Shown: piece by piece, positions 44,312 through 53,186 of the stretch
Layout: the number at the start of each line of letters is the position of its first letter
How positions within the stretch are numbered: position 1 is the first letter of the stretch
DNA from: Paenibacillus sp. J23TS9
GTDB lineage: Bacteria > Bacillota > Bacilli > Paenibacillales > Paenibacillaceae
Direction: 5' to 3'
DNA: 64,000 nt
NCBI RefSeq assembly: GCF_018403225.1
Contig: NZ_BOSG01000001.1
Location: 434,001 to 498,000 of the forward strand
Notes under the pieces: model-generated
What the model was told of the DNA's origin: nothing
Database searches by the model: none
Seen by the model: the letters and a program-made list of their open reading frames with translations, nothing else
Position numbers and translations under genes: made by a program

Positions 44312-44594
44312 TGTTATAATATATACAAGAAACTAAACAAACAAAGAAAGGATCAGGATACCATGTGTCCCCGAAGGAACAATCCCCAAAGGACGATTTG
44401 GAAACGTTATGATCTCTCTTACACTTAGCTCCCTTTCGTAGAGTATACAGTCAACTAGACACTCCAAGGACGTATGACAAACTCTGCGAAAGAAGGAAGC
44501 TCAAGATGCGAAGGATTCGGTCCTGCAGGTTTCTGTCTTATCACAGTGGTTTGTCACATCCATGACCAACCTACTGCGATGAGAGGGAACCTGT
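44312..44594 (+). ncRNA. Structured leader of the YitT-family gene, candidate riboswitch or attenuator
   Basis: After the extended -10 promoter TGTTATAAT (44312-44320) comes a leader of about 270 nt without a match to a riboswitch consensus I know. Arm 44427-44444 pairs with 44481-44501 (core CTTTCGTAGAGT with ACTCTGCGAAAG). A second long hairpin spans 44526-44593: CAGGTTTC with GGAACCTG, an interrupted stem CTTATCACAGT with ACTGCGATGAG, and an apical GGTTTGTCA with TGACCAACC. Its 3' arm contains the GAGAGGG binding site directly before the ATG at 44595. A small frame with a binding site lies at 44363-44428. CCAAAGGACG and CCAAGGACG recur at 44385 and 44463. Confidence 0.6.
44363..44428 (+). 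CDS. Possible 21-aa leader peptide in the YitT leader
   Basis: ATG at 44363, 11 nt behind AAAGGA, opens a 21-codon frame with predicted product MCPRRNNPQRTIWKRY then DLSYT; the stop TAG overlaps the first arm of the downstream stem (44427-44444). Basic and proline-containing, which is compatible with a ribosome-stalling leader, but it could be chance. Confidence 0.3.
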   Translation: MCPRRNNPQRTIWKRYDLSYT

Positions 44595-45287
44595 ATGAGG
44601 AAGAAAGACCATTTTATTTCTAAGCTTGCACCAATCGTTATAATGCTGTTCGGAACATTTTTGCTAGCATTTGCGTATTATCACATCAATTTTCAAAATC
44701 ATTTATCAGAGGGCGGATTCGTAGGTTTGTCCCTGCTTGGTAAGTATGTGCTGGGTTTGAATCCCTCGCTGAGCATGCTGATCCTGGACATACCGGTTAT
44801 TCTGATCGCCATGTTTTTGAAAGGCCGTAAATTCGTGATGAATACACTGCTCGCGACCTTTTCGTTTTCTATTTTTTACGAATTATTGGAACGCTATTCA
44901 GTGCTGGTCATTGACCTGCACAACAATCTGCTGCTGGCTGCGCTGTTGTCCGGTTTGGTCACAGGGTTCGCCACAGGACTGGTTCTCCGATTTGGGGGAG
45001 CCACCGGCGGAGATGATATTTTATCGCTGCTCATTAGCCGCTGGAGTGGTTTGAAGGTAGGTACCGTGTTTATTTTAATGGATGCCGCCGTACTGCTGCT
45101 GTCTCTGTTCTATTTACCGCTGAAAGAAACATTGTTTACGATTTTGGCGGTTGGCATTGCCGGGCAGACCATAACATTTACATTCACATTCCGTATGGGA
45201 AAAGCGGATGTTACCGCGATACCCGAACCGGCTCAATCCCAGAAAGCTGCCTCTAAACCCGTTCATGCGGTGCGGAGTGCTCACTAA
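44595..45287 (+). CDS. YitT-family (DUF161) membrane protein
   Basis: 230-aa protein with about five or six membrane helices. The family motif FGGATGGDDILSLLISRWSGLKVGTV is present near residue 135, and the product ends in a soluble Ala/Pro/His-rich tail. It lacks the DUF2179 soluble domain common to longer YitT proteins. Substrate unknown. The ATG is embedded at the foot of a long hairpin that hides its ribosome binding site, which argues for translational control. A strong terminator follows. Confidence 0.85.
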   Translation: MRKKDHFISKLAPIVIMLFGTFLLAFAYYHINFQNHLSEGGFVGLSLLGKYVLGLNPSLSMLILDIPVILIAMFLKGRKFVMNTLLATFSFSIFYELLERYSVLVIDLHNNLLLAALLSGLVTGFATGLVLRFGGATGGDDILSLLISRWSGLKVGTVFILMDAAVLLLSLFYLPLKETLFTILAVGIAGQTITFTFTFRMGKADVTAIPEPAQSQKAASKPVHAVRSAH

Positions 45288-45292
45288 CAGAT

Positions 45293-45336
45293 AACCGCCT
45301 GATTCTTGTTCTTCTAAGAATCAGGCGGTTTTTTTT
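45293..45336 (+). terminator. Terminator after the YitT gene
   Basis: AACCGCCTGATTCTT pairs with AAGAATCAGGCGGTT over a short loop, followed by a run of T. Confidence 0.92.
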
Positions 45337-45372
45337 AGATTGCAGAATATATGATGTGTATTGTGTATTGAT

Positions 45373-45795
45373 CTACGAGCTCTTGGTGGTCTGAATACGC
45401 CCGTCTTCACCATGTATAATCGTATTGACACCGCTTTTCGATGCCCGCTTTTTTGCTTCTTCAAGAGCTTCCTTTTTTGTGTCAAAAGTGGACAGAGGCT
45501 TGTCGAGGCCTTCTTCCTTCAAAGCCCAGCCTTCATCTGAGGAAACGATGTGCAGATTAGGTTGACTGCTTTGCCCTGAATTGCCTGATTTTGAATCATG
45601 ATGGTTTGATTCATGATGCTCTGAACGAGGGTGATCTTGATCCCATTTTTCGGCCTGGGCTGTGGCAATCGCAATGGCACGGCCTTCCTCATAGCCTTCA
45701 TGCAGCAGCGCATTTGCGATATCAACCGCTTTATTTCTTATTCTGGCATCGAGATTTTTCATAGAAACAGGGTAGTCGTGTTTATTCCATGGCAT
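45373..45795 (-). CDS. ydaT: YdaT-like stress protein with C-terminal DUF2188 domain
   Basis: 140-aa soluble protein. The N-terminal half (PWNKHDYPVSMKNLDARIRN... YEEGRAIAIATAQAEKW) matches B. subtilis YdaT, a general stress protein; a His/Ser/Gln-rich linker follows; the C-terminal 50 residues (EGWALKEEGLDKPLSTFDTK, then KRASKSGVNTIIHGEDGRIQ) are a DUF2188 domain. The frame is open from 45858, but AGGAGGG lies just before the ATG at 45795. Function unknown. Confidence 0.8.
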   Translation of the reverse strand: MPWNKHDYPVSMKNLDARIRNKAVDIANALLHEGYEEGRAIAIATAQAEKWDQDHPRSEHHESNHHDSKSGNSGQSSQPNLHIVSSDEGWALKEEGLDKPLSTFDTKKEALEEAKKRASKSGVNTIIHGEDGRIQTTKSS

Positions 45796-45923
45796 ATGGT
45801 TTCCCTCCTGATTGGTGTTTGCTATTATCCGTATATTACCCGGGGCAGGATGAATCAAACGGTAGATTTTTGTAACGATTGGTTTATAATGGAAAAATAA
45901 TTTGATGAAAAGGAGCTTCCCTA

Positions 45924-46712
45924 ATGATACAACTGGTCGTGATCCTTATGTTTACGGTAGTGATACATACAGTAGACAGTCTTTCTTATGCTTTGCGATT
46001 AGGCGGACTTCGCAGCCGGCGGATTACGCTCGCTTTGTCACTCTCAGGACTGCTTGTTCTGGTGTCCCGGACTTCCAATATAGCTCAAGGGCCGATGGTC
46101 GGAAACATGGTGGATAAAGCGTTGAAATCCACAGCTTTTCATCTGGAGCCAAAACTTCATGGTATTATTGCTGCTGCGACTGTGGGCTCATTGCTGGCCA
46201 TGTTTCTGTTTCCCAGTGTCGTTAGGCTCTGCTCCAGAATGGTTGTTCATTTGGAAGCCGCCGGTTCTATTCCAAAAATGACCAGAAATCTAATGTCCTT
46301 CTCCAAATGGAAAAATGGAATGACTTATTTCAAACGGCCGACCTTCAGGATGCTGCATTCTCTGTTCGATGGACCCTTGCCAAGAAGATTGATGGTGCTC
46401 AATATGACGGTAACTGCGATCTACACCGTAGGGGTTCTTGCTTCCTTGTATGCAGCTTATTTATGGCCTGCCTTCAGGCTGACTGCTTCGACTTCTTCGG
46501 GATTGATTAATGGACTGGCAACAATTCTGCTGACGCTGTTGATTGATCCGCGGATTGCATTGCTTTCGGATAAAGCTCTGCGCGGGGAGGAAGGGCTTGG
46601 ACGAATCAACCGTGTATTCGGACTTATGATGGTTTCGCGAATGGCGGGGACGATGCTCGCCCAACTGCTGCTGGTGCCTTGTGCGTATTGGATTGGCTGG
46701 ATCATAGGATGA
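45924..46712 (+). CDS. amj: Lipid II flippase Amj family protein
   Basis: 262-aa integral membrane protein with about six helices. It matches B. subtilis YdaH/Amj, an alternative flippase for the peptidoglycan precursor lipid II used when MurJ is lost: the N-terminal VIHTVDSLSYALRLGG, the RTSNIAQGPMVG segment and the C-terminal DPRIALLSDKALRGE are characteristic. Start behind AAAAGGAG. In B. subtilis ydaH is induced on envelope stress; the regulatory site is not visible here. It diverges from ydaT. Confidence 0.88.
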   Translation: MIQLVVILMFTVVIHTVDSLSYALRLGGLRSRRITLALSLSGLLVLVSRTSNIAQGPMVGNMVDKALKSTAFHLEPKLHGIIAAATVGSLLAMFLFPSVVRLCSRMVVHLEAAGSIPKMTRNLMSFSKWKNGMTYFKRPTFRMLHSLFDGPLPRRLMVLNMTVTAIYTVGVLASLYAAYLWPAFRLTASTSSGLINGLATILLTLLIDPRIALLSDKALRGEEGLGRINRVFGLMMVSRMAGTMLAQLLLVPCAYWIGWIIG

Positions 46713-46749
46713 GCCCGAAACAAGTTGAAAAAATTTACATATAACAGGG

Positions 46750-46783
46750 TTGACATAAGCCCTTAAAGATTTTAATATTTAAA
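46750..46783 (+). promoter_or_regulatory. Sigma-A promoter of the marR-efflux operon with overlapping dyad
   Basis: TTGACA (46750-46755), 17-bp spacer, TAATAT (46773-46778). The -10 is overlapped by the dyad TTTAA-TAT-TTAAA (46771-46783), a plausible site for autorepression by the MarR protein. Confidence 0.75.
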
Positions 46784-46835
46784 CCATTGAAATAATAGCT
46801 AACCTTACTAATTGGACATGAAAGGGGGATCGGGA

Positions 46836-47258
46836 ATGGACGCGCTTGCGAACCGGCTATATGCTGCCGTGAAATCATTCTGGCGGAGTCTGGAGACGGA
46901 TATCTGTAAGGAAATGCAGGATTATCTGACCGGACCGCAATTATTTATGCTCAACTACATCCATGGAGAACAAAAATGCAATCTGACACAGGTCGCAGAT
47001 CGGCTGGAAGTGAAACCTAGCGCTGTTACCGTTATGGTGGATCGTCTGGAAAAGGCCGGTTATGTTGCGCGTTCCCATGATCCTGCAGACCGTAGAGTGA
47101 TTTTGGTAGAAGCAACGCCGCAAGGCGAAAAGGTTCTTGCACAAGCCGTCCAAAAAAGGGATGCATGTCTTAAGGAACATTTATCCCGTCTTGAGCCTGA
47201 CGAAGTGCGTATGTTCACCGAATTATGTGAAAAGATGGTTGGACAGCAAATGAATTAA
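46836..47258 (+). CDS. MarR-family transcriptional regulator
   Basis: 140-aa winged-helix regulator with the MarR core: NLTQVADRLEVKPSAVTVMVDRLEKAG and the wing sequence HDPADRRVILVEATPQGE. ATG 46836 follows AAAGGGGG at about 8-10 nt. It lies 103 bases before an efflux pump gene, and is the probable repressor of the pair; a dyad overlaps its promoter. Confidence 0.92.
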   Translation: MDALANRLYAAVKSFWRSLETDICKEMQDYLTGPQLFMLNYIHGEQKCNLTQVADRLEVKPSAVTVMVDRLEKAGYVARSHDPADRRVILVEATPQGEKVLAQAVQKRDACLKEHLSRLEPDEVRMFTELCEKMVGQQMN

Positions 47259-47361
47259 CAACGCTCAGGCTGCATTTATAGCAGCAGGGCATCTGCAGCT
47301 GTGAGATTACATAAGAGCAACACAAAAATATACATTCATGAAAACAAGGAGTGGAGTACAT

Positions 47362-48981
47362 TTGGAGGATTTATCCCAAAAGAGGAAAGTGACAATCATG
47401 ATTGCGATCATTGCTGCCATGTTTTTCTCCGCAATCAATCAGACCATTGTCAGTACGGCTATGCCGCGCATTATCGCCATTCTCGGCGGCATGGATTACT
47501 ACACGTGGGTCATCACCATTTACATGCTGACCTCTACAATCGCAACGGTTCTCGTTGGTAAGCTATCGGATATTTACGGGCGCAAGCCGTTTATATTAGC
47601 GGGTATCGTATTTTTTATCATCGGTGCATTTCTAAGCGGTTTTTCCAGAGATATTTTCCAACTCATTACGTACCGGGGGATTCAGGGGATCGGTGCGGGG
47701 ATCATCATGGCATCCGCTTTTACTGCTGTGGGTGATTTGTTCTCTCCTCGTGAAAGAGGAAAGTGGACGGGGATTATGATGGCTGTTTTTGGTTTCTCCA
47801 GCGTACTCGGACCAACGCTTGGCGGCTGGCTTGTCGATAATATGGAGTGGAAGTGGCTGTTCTGGATTTTCCTTCCACTCGGGGTTGTGGCATTTATCAT
47901 GATTATGATGCTGTTTCCAAAAGGTGTGCGCAAAGAGTCCGAGAAAATCGACTATTTCGGCTCCTTGTTCCTGACGTTGACCATTGTACCGCTGCTGCTC
48001 GGCTTCTCCTGGGCAGGCACGAAATATGACTGGGGATCATGGCAGATTCTGAGTCTGTTCGGTGGGGCGATTGTGTTCCTGATTCTGTTCATACTTGTGG
48101 AAAGAGTTGTGAAAAGTCCGGTGCTTCCATTGTCACTGTTCCGCAATGATATCGTAACCATCTCGAACACAATCGGCTTTATTATGAACGCAGGCATGAT
48201 GGGAGCGCTCATCTATCTGCCTTTCTTCGTACAGGGCGTTGAAGGCATTTCTCCGACATATTCCGGTTATGTAACCATGCCGATGTCGATATCCATGGTT
48301 ATCGTAAGTACGATCGTGGGCAGGATGATTACCAAAACAGGCAAATACAAAAGATTTGCTCTGACCGGTATTCCAATCATGATCATTGGTATGCTTATCA
48401 TGGCCCTCATGAACAGCGTATGGCTGGCCGTCATTGCCATGATCGTATTCGGACTGGGATTGGGTATTGGCATGCCGGTATTCTCCCTGACCGTGCAAAA
48501 TGCGGTCAGACCTGACCAACTGGGTGTTGCTACCGCATCATCACAGTTGTTCCGGAATTTGGGTGGTACTATTGGGATTGCGGTTATGGGAACCATTATG
48601 ACATCAAGTCTTACGGGACATATGAAGGATGCGATGACATCTGGCAAAGGTGTCGACATGAAGAATCTGGATCCGGAGCTGGCCAAACAGCTGGCGCCAT
48701 TCCAAAATCCGGAGATGCTGCTTGATCAACCAAAGCTTCACCTACTGCAGGAAACGATGCCGCAAGAAGTGCAGTCGGTGCTGACACAAATGATCGATAC
48801 GCTGAAGCATGCACTAAGCTCTTCTTTGACGACAGTTTTCCTGTCAGGAGCAGCTCTCGTGGCAGTAGCGCTCGTGCTGACCTTCTTCCTGCGTGAAATT
48901 CCACTGCGGACCTCTAACAAGCTGCCAGAATCGCAAAAGCAGGGACAGACTGACAAAGCTGCAACCGCATCATCCGTGTAA
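47362..48981 (+). CDS. MFS multidrug efflux transporter, DHA2/EmrB-QacA family
   Basis: 539-aa proton-coupled exporter with 14 predicted membrane helices. The motif A loop GKLSDIYGRKP and motif C GPTLGGWL (antiporter motif) are present. A large outer loop lies between the last two helices, with SLTGHMKDAMTSGKG. An ATG at 47338 opens the frame but lacks a binding site; AAGGAGTGG supports the TTG at 47362. Co-transcribed with the MarR gene, as in many drug-responsive operons; substrate unknown. Confidence 0.92.
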   Translation: MEDLSQKRKVTIMIAIIAAMFFSAINQTIVSTAMPRIIAILGGMDYYTWVITIYMLTSTIATVLVGKLSDIYGRKPFILAGIVFFIIGAFLSGFSRDIFQLITYRGIQGIGAGIIMASAFTAVGDLFSPRERGKWTGIMMAVFGFSSVLGPTLGGWLVDNMEWKWLFWIFLPLGVVAFIMIMMLFPKGVRKESEKIDYFGSLFLTLTIVPLLLGFSWAGTKYDWGSWQILSLFGGAIVFLILFILVERVVKSPVLPLSLFRNDIVTISNTIGFIMNAGMMGALIYLPFFVQGVEGISPTYSGYVTMPMSISMVIVSTIVGRMITKTGKYKRFALTGIPIMIIGMLIMALMNSVWLAVIAMIVFGLGLGIGMPVFSLTVQNAVRPDQLGVATASSQLFRNLGGTIGIAVMGTIMTSSLTGHMKDAMTSGKGVDMKNLDPELAKQLAPFQNPEMLLDQPKLHLLQETMPQEVQSVLTQMIDTLKHALSSSLTTVFLSGAALVAVALVLTFFLREIPLRTSNKLPESQKQGQTDKAATASSV

Positions 48982-48987
48982 GCAAAC

Positions 48988-49025
48988 AAAAAAAGCCTGG
49001 GGCTCTTTGAGCCTCAGGCTTTTTT
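48988..49025. terminator. Bidirectional terminator between the efflux gene and msrAB
   Basis: AAAAAAAGCCTG (48988-48999) pairs with CAGGCTTTTTT (49015-49025), with an inner GGCTC/GAGCC pairing. Confidence 0.92.
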
Positions 49026-49031
49026 GAATTC

Positions 49032-50000
49032 TTAATTAAACAACACTTTATATTCGCCGTAGCCCTGCTGCTCCAGTTCTTCCTTTGGAACGAATCTAAG
49101 AGCTGCTGAGTTGATGCAGTAACGCAGACCATTAGGTCCGGGACCGTCATCAAACACATGACCCAGATGGGAATCGGAGCCTTTACTGCGGACTTCTGTC
49201 CGCACCATCATATGGGTGAGGTCCATCTTTTCCTTGACGCTGTAATCACGGATTGGACGGGTGAAGCTTGGCCAGCCGCAGCCGGAATCATATTTGTCCT
49301 GCGAACTGAACAAGGGCTCTCCGGAAACGATATCCACATAGATTCCATCACCATGGTGATCCCAAAAATCATTTTGAAATGGAGCTTCGGTGGCATTGTT
49401 TTGGGTGACCTCATATTGAATCGAAGTCAAACGCTGCTTCAGCTCGGCTTTGTTCTTTTCTGGGGTCCAATGACTTTCCAAAAAGTCATCCCGACCGGAG
49501 CCTTTACGGTAGCGCTTGTAATGTCCCGGATTTTTTTTGTGGTAATCCTGATGGTAATCTTCAGCCGCATAGAAGGGCTTTGCAGGCAGAATCGGCGTTA
49601 CGATCGGTTTGTTGAAACGTCCGCTCTCCGCCAGCTTGACCTTGGAGGCCTCGGCCTGAACTCGTTGCTCTTCCGTATGGTAAAAGACTGCCGTCTGGTA
49701 AGAATGTCCACGGTCATAGAACTGGCCGCCTTCATCTGTAGGGTCAATCTGCTGCCAAAAGAGCTCCAGCAGCTTTTCATAAGGGAAAATATCCGGGTTG
49801 TAAGTAATCTGCACAGCTTCGACATGTCCGGTTGTATGGGAGCAAACTTCTTCATAGGTAGGGTTCTCGGTATGGCCGCCCGTATAGCCTGATTCGACTT
49901 TGATAATGCCGGGCAGCTCTTCGAACGGGGCTACCATGCACCAAAAGCATCCGCCTGCAAAGGTCGCCTTTTCCTGATGAACCGCTTGTAAATCGCTCAT
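49032..50000 (-). CDS. msrAB: Peptide methionine sulfoxide reductase MsrA/MsrB fusion
   Basis: 322-aa two-domain repair enzyme. Residues about 10-165 are MsrA, with the catalytic Cys in GGCFWCMV, reducing S-sulfoxides; residues about 180-322 are MsrB, with CGWPSFTRP and the catalytic Cys in [11 protein letters not shown], reducing R-sulfoxides. The zinc CxxC pairs of some MsrB proteins are absent (DSHLGHVF). No signal peptide, so cytoplasmic. AAGAAACGGAGTG lies upstream of the start. The TVP38 gene lies 17 bases upstream on the same strand, so they may be co-transcribed. Confidence 0.95.
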   Translation of the reverse strand: MSDLQAVHQEKATFAGGCFWCMVAPFEELPGIIKVESGYTGGHTENPTYEEVCSHTTGHVEAVQITYNPDIFPYEKLLELFWQQIDPTDEGGQFYDRGHSYQTAVFYHTEEQRVQAEASKVKLAESGRFNKPIVTPILPAKPFYAAEDYHQDYHKKNPGHYKRYRKGSGRDDFLESHWTPEKNKAELKQRLTSIQYEVTQNNATEAPFQNDFWDHHGDGIYVDIVSGEPLFSSQDKYDSGCGWPSFTRPIRDYSVKEKMDLTHMMVRTEVRSKGSDSHLGHVFDDGPGPNGLRYCINSAALRFVPKEELEQQGYGEYKVLFN

Positions 50001-50017
50001 GATATCACTCCGTTTCT

Positions 50018-50683
50018 TTATTTCTCTTCTTCATTATAATCGATCTGCATGGTGGAACCAAGGACCCGGGCATGTGAGTGTGAACGTCCCTTTTTCCTGT
50101 ATAGTATAAACATTAATCCGAGCAGTAATATATAACCGGCCGCGACCAAAATGGAAACAATCGGATGACGCCCGCCTTGTCCGCCAAGAAAAGCATACAG
50201 AAAAATACCTGGAAGCTTTCCGATGCCGGAAGCAGCCGTATAGGTCCAGAAGGGAATGGAAGCAACGCCTGCGAACACATTCACGGCCATTTGCGGAATA
50301 AAAGGTATAAAGCGTCCGGCGGCAACGCTGACAAAAGGACGGGACTCCACCCATGAGGTGAATGACTGAAGGGATTTAAATCTGCCCAGATATTGCTGCC
50401 CCTGTTTCCGGAAAACCGTTCTTACCAGCGCGTAGATAATTGTCGCGGCGATCATCGTACCCAGCCAGCTGATGCCAGCAGCCCAGACTGTCCCGAAGGA
50501 ATAGCCAAGCGCGGCAATCACCAGCTTGTAAGGAATAATCGGAAACAGGGCAATCAGGGTTGCCAGACCCACGAGGACAGGAAAGGAACCATGCTGATGC
50601 ATATAGTCCACAATCGGATTCCGGTATATATAAGTAATCATAAGAACAACCGCATATAAGGCGGCGAGCATCCATTTGTTCAT
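50018..50683 (-). CDS. TVP38/TMEM64-family (DedA superfamily) membrane protein
   Basis: 221-aa membrane protein with about five helices and the VTT-domain sequences [36 protein letters not shown] and [17 protein letters not shown]. The superfamily includes lipid scramblases and undecaprenyl-phosphate translocases; the exact role here cannot be read. The start at 50683 follows AAAGGAAAC; the frame is open further upstream to 50770 without support. It lies just before msrAB. Confidence 0.85.
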   Translation of the reverse strand: MNKWMLAALYAVVLMITYIYRNPIVDYMHQHGSFPVLVGLATLIALFPIIPYKLVIAALGYSFGTVWAAGISWLGTMIAATIIYALVRTVFRKQGQQYLGRFKSLQSFTSWVESRPFVSVAAGRFIPFIPQMAVNVFAGVASIPFWTYTAASGIGKLPGIFLYAFLGGQGGRHPIVSILVAAGYILLLGLMFILYRKKGRSHSHARVLGSTMQIDYNEEEK

Positions 50684-50777
50684 GCTGTTTCCTTTCTGCT
50701 GATAATCATTGCTTCTAATGTATATCATACCAAATACAGAAGTGAAAAATAAAACCATGGAAATTTCCAAAGGTGTT

Positions 50778-50931
50778 TGCTATAATGGTTCCAATAAGTG
50801 AATAGTTCCCAAAGGGGAGTAGCTCATGCAATAAAGTCGTCATTACGGGATCGTATCCCCGGCTTTATTGGCAACTTAAACGTTGTTTTGCGAGACCTTT
50901 GCCTGATTTTCATTAGGTAAAGGTCTTTTTT
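50778..50931 (+). promoter_or_regulatory. yybP-ykoY family Mn2+ riboswitch with promoter and terminator
   Basis: Extended -10 promoter TGCTATAAT (50778-50786). The aptamer begins with the conserved AAAGGGGAGTAG (50811-50822) and ends with GCGAGACCTTTGCC; this joins the terminator hairpin AGACCTTTGCCT (50893-50904) with AGGTAAAGGTCT (50915-50925) and a T tail. Mn2+ binding should prevent termination. Placed before a TerC-family gene, as with B. subtilis ykoY. Confidence 0.9.
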
Positions 50932-50940
50932 GGTGGGATT

Positions 50941-50980
50941 AAAAGCGCCATTACCTAATGAAGGTAAGGGGCGCTTTTTT
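50941..50980 (+). terminator. Second terminator before the TerC gene
   Basis: AAAAGCGCC (50941-50949) pairs with GGCGCTTTT after an inner TTACCT/AGGTAA stem, followed by a T run. It lies directly behind the riboswitch terminator, giving two stops in series before the gene. Confidence 0.8.
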
Positions 50981-51054
50981 TAATGCGGCGGGCTAGTCAT
51001 AGCAACCATTTTAATCCGGGATGAATTTCCCAAAACAGGAGAGGTGGAAGAAAA

Positions 51055-51747
51055 ATGGAGTTGTTAACCATGGCATTTTGGACAGCCTTGATGTCAATTG
51101 TCGTCATTGATCTGGTACTGGCTGGAGACAATGCCATCGTGATCGGTCTTGCCGCACGCAATGTCAGAAAAGAAGATCAGAAAAAGGTAATACTGTGGGG
51201 GACGGTTGGTGCGGTAGTCATACGGGTCATCGCGACATTGCTTGTCGTTCAGCTGCTGTTGATTCCAGGCCTACGTTTAGTCGGCGGGCTGGCGCTTATC
51301 TGGATTGCCTATAAGCTATTAATCGATGAGAAAAAGCATGATATTTCGGCAGGAAACCAAATATGGGCTGCTATCCGTACCATTATTATCGCGGATGCCA
51401 TGATGGGACTCGACAATGTTCTGGCTGTAGCCGGTGCGGCGCATGGTGACTTCCTGCTCGTCATCATCGGGCTGGCGATCTCTGTACCGATTATGGTTTG
51501 GGGCAGCACGATGATTGTTAAATTGACTGAACGTTTTCCTTTCATTATTACCTTCGGGTCAGCCGTACTCGCTTGGACCGCTTCAAAAATGCTGGTGGAG
51601 GAGCCTATGATTCACAACATGTTTACAAGCACAGTCCTGAAATATGTTTTTGAACTCGTTGTGGTTGCAGCCGTGGTTTTGGTTGGACTCCGAATGAAGA
51701 AGAAGAAAGCCGAGGCAGCCAAAGCCCAGGCTGTAGGGATGAACTAA
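51055..51747 (+). CDS. TerC-family membrane protein, probable manganese exporter
   Basis: 230-aa integral membrane protein with about seven helices. Acidic metal-binding motifs LVLAGDNAIVIGLAAR and ADAMMGLDNVLAVAGAA are the TerC signature. In B. subtilis the homologues YceF and YkoY (MeeF, MeeY) export Mn2+ to load secreted enzymes. The Mn2+ riboswitch upstream supports the same role. The start follows AGGAGAGG. The C-terminus is a short basic tail. Confidence 0.92.
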   Translation: MELLTMAFWTALMSIVVIDLVLAGDNAIVIGLAARNVRKEDQKKVILWGTVGAVVIRVIATLLVVQLLLIPGLRLVGGLALIWIAYKLLIDEKKHDISAGNQIWAAIRTIIIADAMMGLDNVLAVAGAAHGDFLLVIIGLAISVPIMVWGSTMIVKLTERFPFIITFGSAVLAWTASKMLVEEPMIHNMFTSTVLKYVFELVVVAAVVLVGLRMKKKKAEAAKAQAVGMN

Positions 51748-51832
51748 AGCCGTTCGTATTCAGTTTCTTTCTTAAAGAAGGTATAATGTGTATCGATCCC
51801 AAGCGTACCAGGTGAAAGGTGGATTGTGCACA

Positions 51833-52777
51833 ATGAATGACAACATCCGCAAGCGACGGGTCGCCATGATAGGCATCGGAGACATTGCGAACAAGGTATA
51901 CCTGCCGCTGCTTGCTCATCACGAGCAAGCTGAAGTCGTCGGTGTGATGAGCCGCTCAGAGGAAACGGTGCAGCATGCAGCAGCACGATTCCGTTTTCGG
52001 AATGCTGCTACGAATTTGAATGAATTGATGTCATGGGATGTGGACGCGGTTTTTGTCCATAGTCCGACAGCGGCTCATTACGAAACGGTAAAGACTTGTT
52101 TAATGCATGGTCTGTCTGTGTATGTGGATAAACCGCTTAGCGGTGATCTGTCCGAATGCAGAGAGCTTGCAGCGCTGGCAGAAAATAAGGGGTTGCTCCT
52201 GGCCGTTGGGTTTAATAGGAGATTTGCCCCGCTGTACAGGGAAGCACAGGCATGGATGCAAGCCGCCGGCGGTTTTGACCAGGTGACGGCGCTTAAGCAT
52301 CGTACACGGCAGCAGTCCAGCACCAGCAGAGAAACGGTATTTGATGACCTGATTCATATGCTCGATCTTCTTCTATGGCTTGGCGGGGATGATTACAAGC
52401 TTGCTTCGCAGCAGCTGGCACAGGACAAGGAAGGACGCATGCGCCATGCATCGGGTGTGATGAGCTTTCAGGATGCGCGTTATGGAAGCTACGGTATGGT
52501 CCGGCAATCTGGGGCGGATCTTGAAAAGTTAGAGCTTCACGGCAGCGGCCGTTCTGTCGAGGTCACCAACCTTGAACAGGCAGTTTTGTATGAGAACGGC
52601 ATGCTTCCAGTTACCAAGACCTTTGGCAGCTGGGACACGATACTGGAGCGCAGAGGATTTGCCGGAGCGGTCGATCATTTCCTGGAGTGTATCGGAAGCC
52701 CCGAACACTGCAGCATAAGTGCTGATCAGGTGATGAGCAGCCACGAGCTGGCCGCAAAGGTCTGCGATAACAGGTAA
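51833..52777 (+). CDS. Gfo/Idh/MocA-family oxidoreductase
   Basis: 314-aa NAD(P)-dependent dehydrogenase with an N-terminal Rossmann fold (RVAMIGIGDIANKVYLPLL), the VDKPLSG motif containing the conserved Lys-Pro, and a C-terminal alpha/beta sheet domain. Substrate unknown: family members oxidise inositols, glucose, amino sugars and glycosides. ATG 51833 follows GAAAGGTGG. An unknown small gene starts 14 bases downstream. Not part of the later ThuA cluster, from which it differs in sequence. Confidence 0.88.
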   Translation: MNDNIRKRRVAMIGIGDIANKVYLPLLAHHEQAEVVGVMSRSEETVQHAAARFRFRNAATNLNELMSWDVDAVFVHSPTAAHYETVKTCLMHGLSVYVDKPLSGDLSECRELAALAENKGLLLAVGFNRRFAPLYREAQAWMQAAGGFDQVTALKHRTRQQSSTSRETVFDDLIHMLDLLLWLGGDDYKLASQQLAQDKEGRMRHASGVMSFQDARYGSYGMVRQSGADLEKLELHGSGRSVEVTNLEQAVLYENGMLPVTKTFGSWDTILERRGFAGAVDHFLECIGSPEHCSISADQVMSSHELAAKVCDNR

Positions 52778-52791
52778 AGGGGAAATAGAAA

Positions 52792-53103
52792 ATGGATGAG
52801 TACCGCAAATCAATCGAAGACGGGATCGTGGAAAGCTACCGGCAGGACGAGGATATGATGATCATGGTATTTGCCCAGTGGTGTATCAATGAGGGATTAA
52901 ATCCTGAGGAATTGTACATGCAGGCCTATCCACAGCAGCAAAGCAATGAACGGCTGCAGCGTGTACTGGAGCTGACGGTCTCGAAGGAAGAGGCGGGTCC
53001 GATTCCGGATGATACCGTTCTCGGAGTATTATCGTTATTCGGCAATGAGGATCTGGCATTTATCGTGTCAGAGGCGATTTCAAGAAGAGCCCAAAAGAAT
53101 TAA
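52792..53103 (+). CDS. Unknown small acidic protein
   Basis: 103-aa cytoplasmic protein, no family recognised. It is acidic, with a helical N-terminal half (DGIVESYRQDEDMMIMVFAQW), a Gln/Asn-rich middle and the segment DTVLGVLSLFGNEDLAFIVSE. It starts 14 bases after the oxidoreductase stop behind AAAGGGGAAA, so it is co-transcribed. No function is proposed. Confidence 0.7.
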   Translation: MDEYRKSIEDGIVESYRQDEDMMIMVFAQWCINEGLNPEELYMQAYPQQQSNERLQRVLELTVSKEEAGPIPDDTVLGVLSLFGNEDLAFIVSEAISRRAQKN

Positions 53104-53186
53104 TTTGCAGAAATTGTTTCATCGTATTGGTCTATACTAGATTTAGCTCATCATGAGTGTAGATTCGGGTTATGGAGGATTCATAC

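Noticed and set aside
49158..49892. 244-codon + strand frame opposite msrAB
   Set aside because: The minus strand encodes a complete MsrA-MsrB fusion with all motifs; the + frame has no binding site and no family features.
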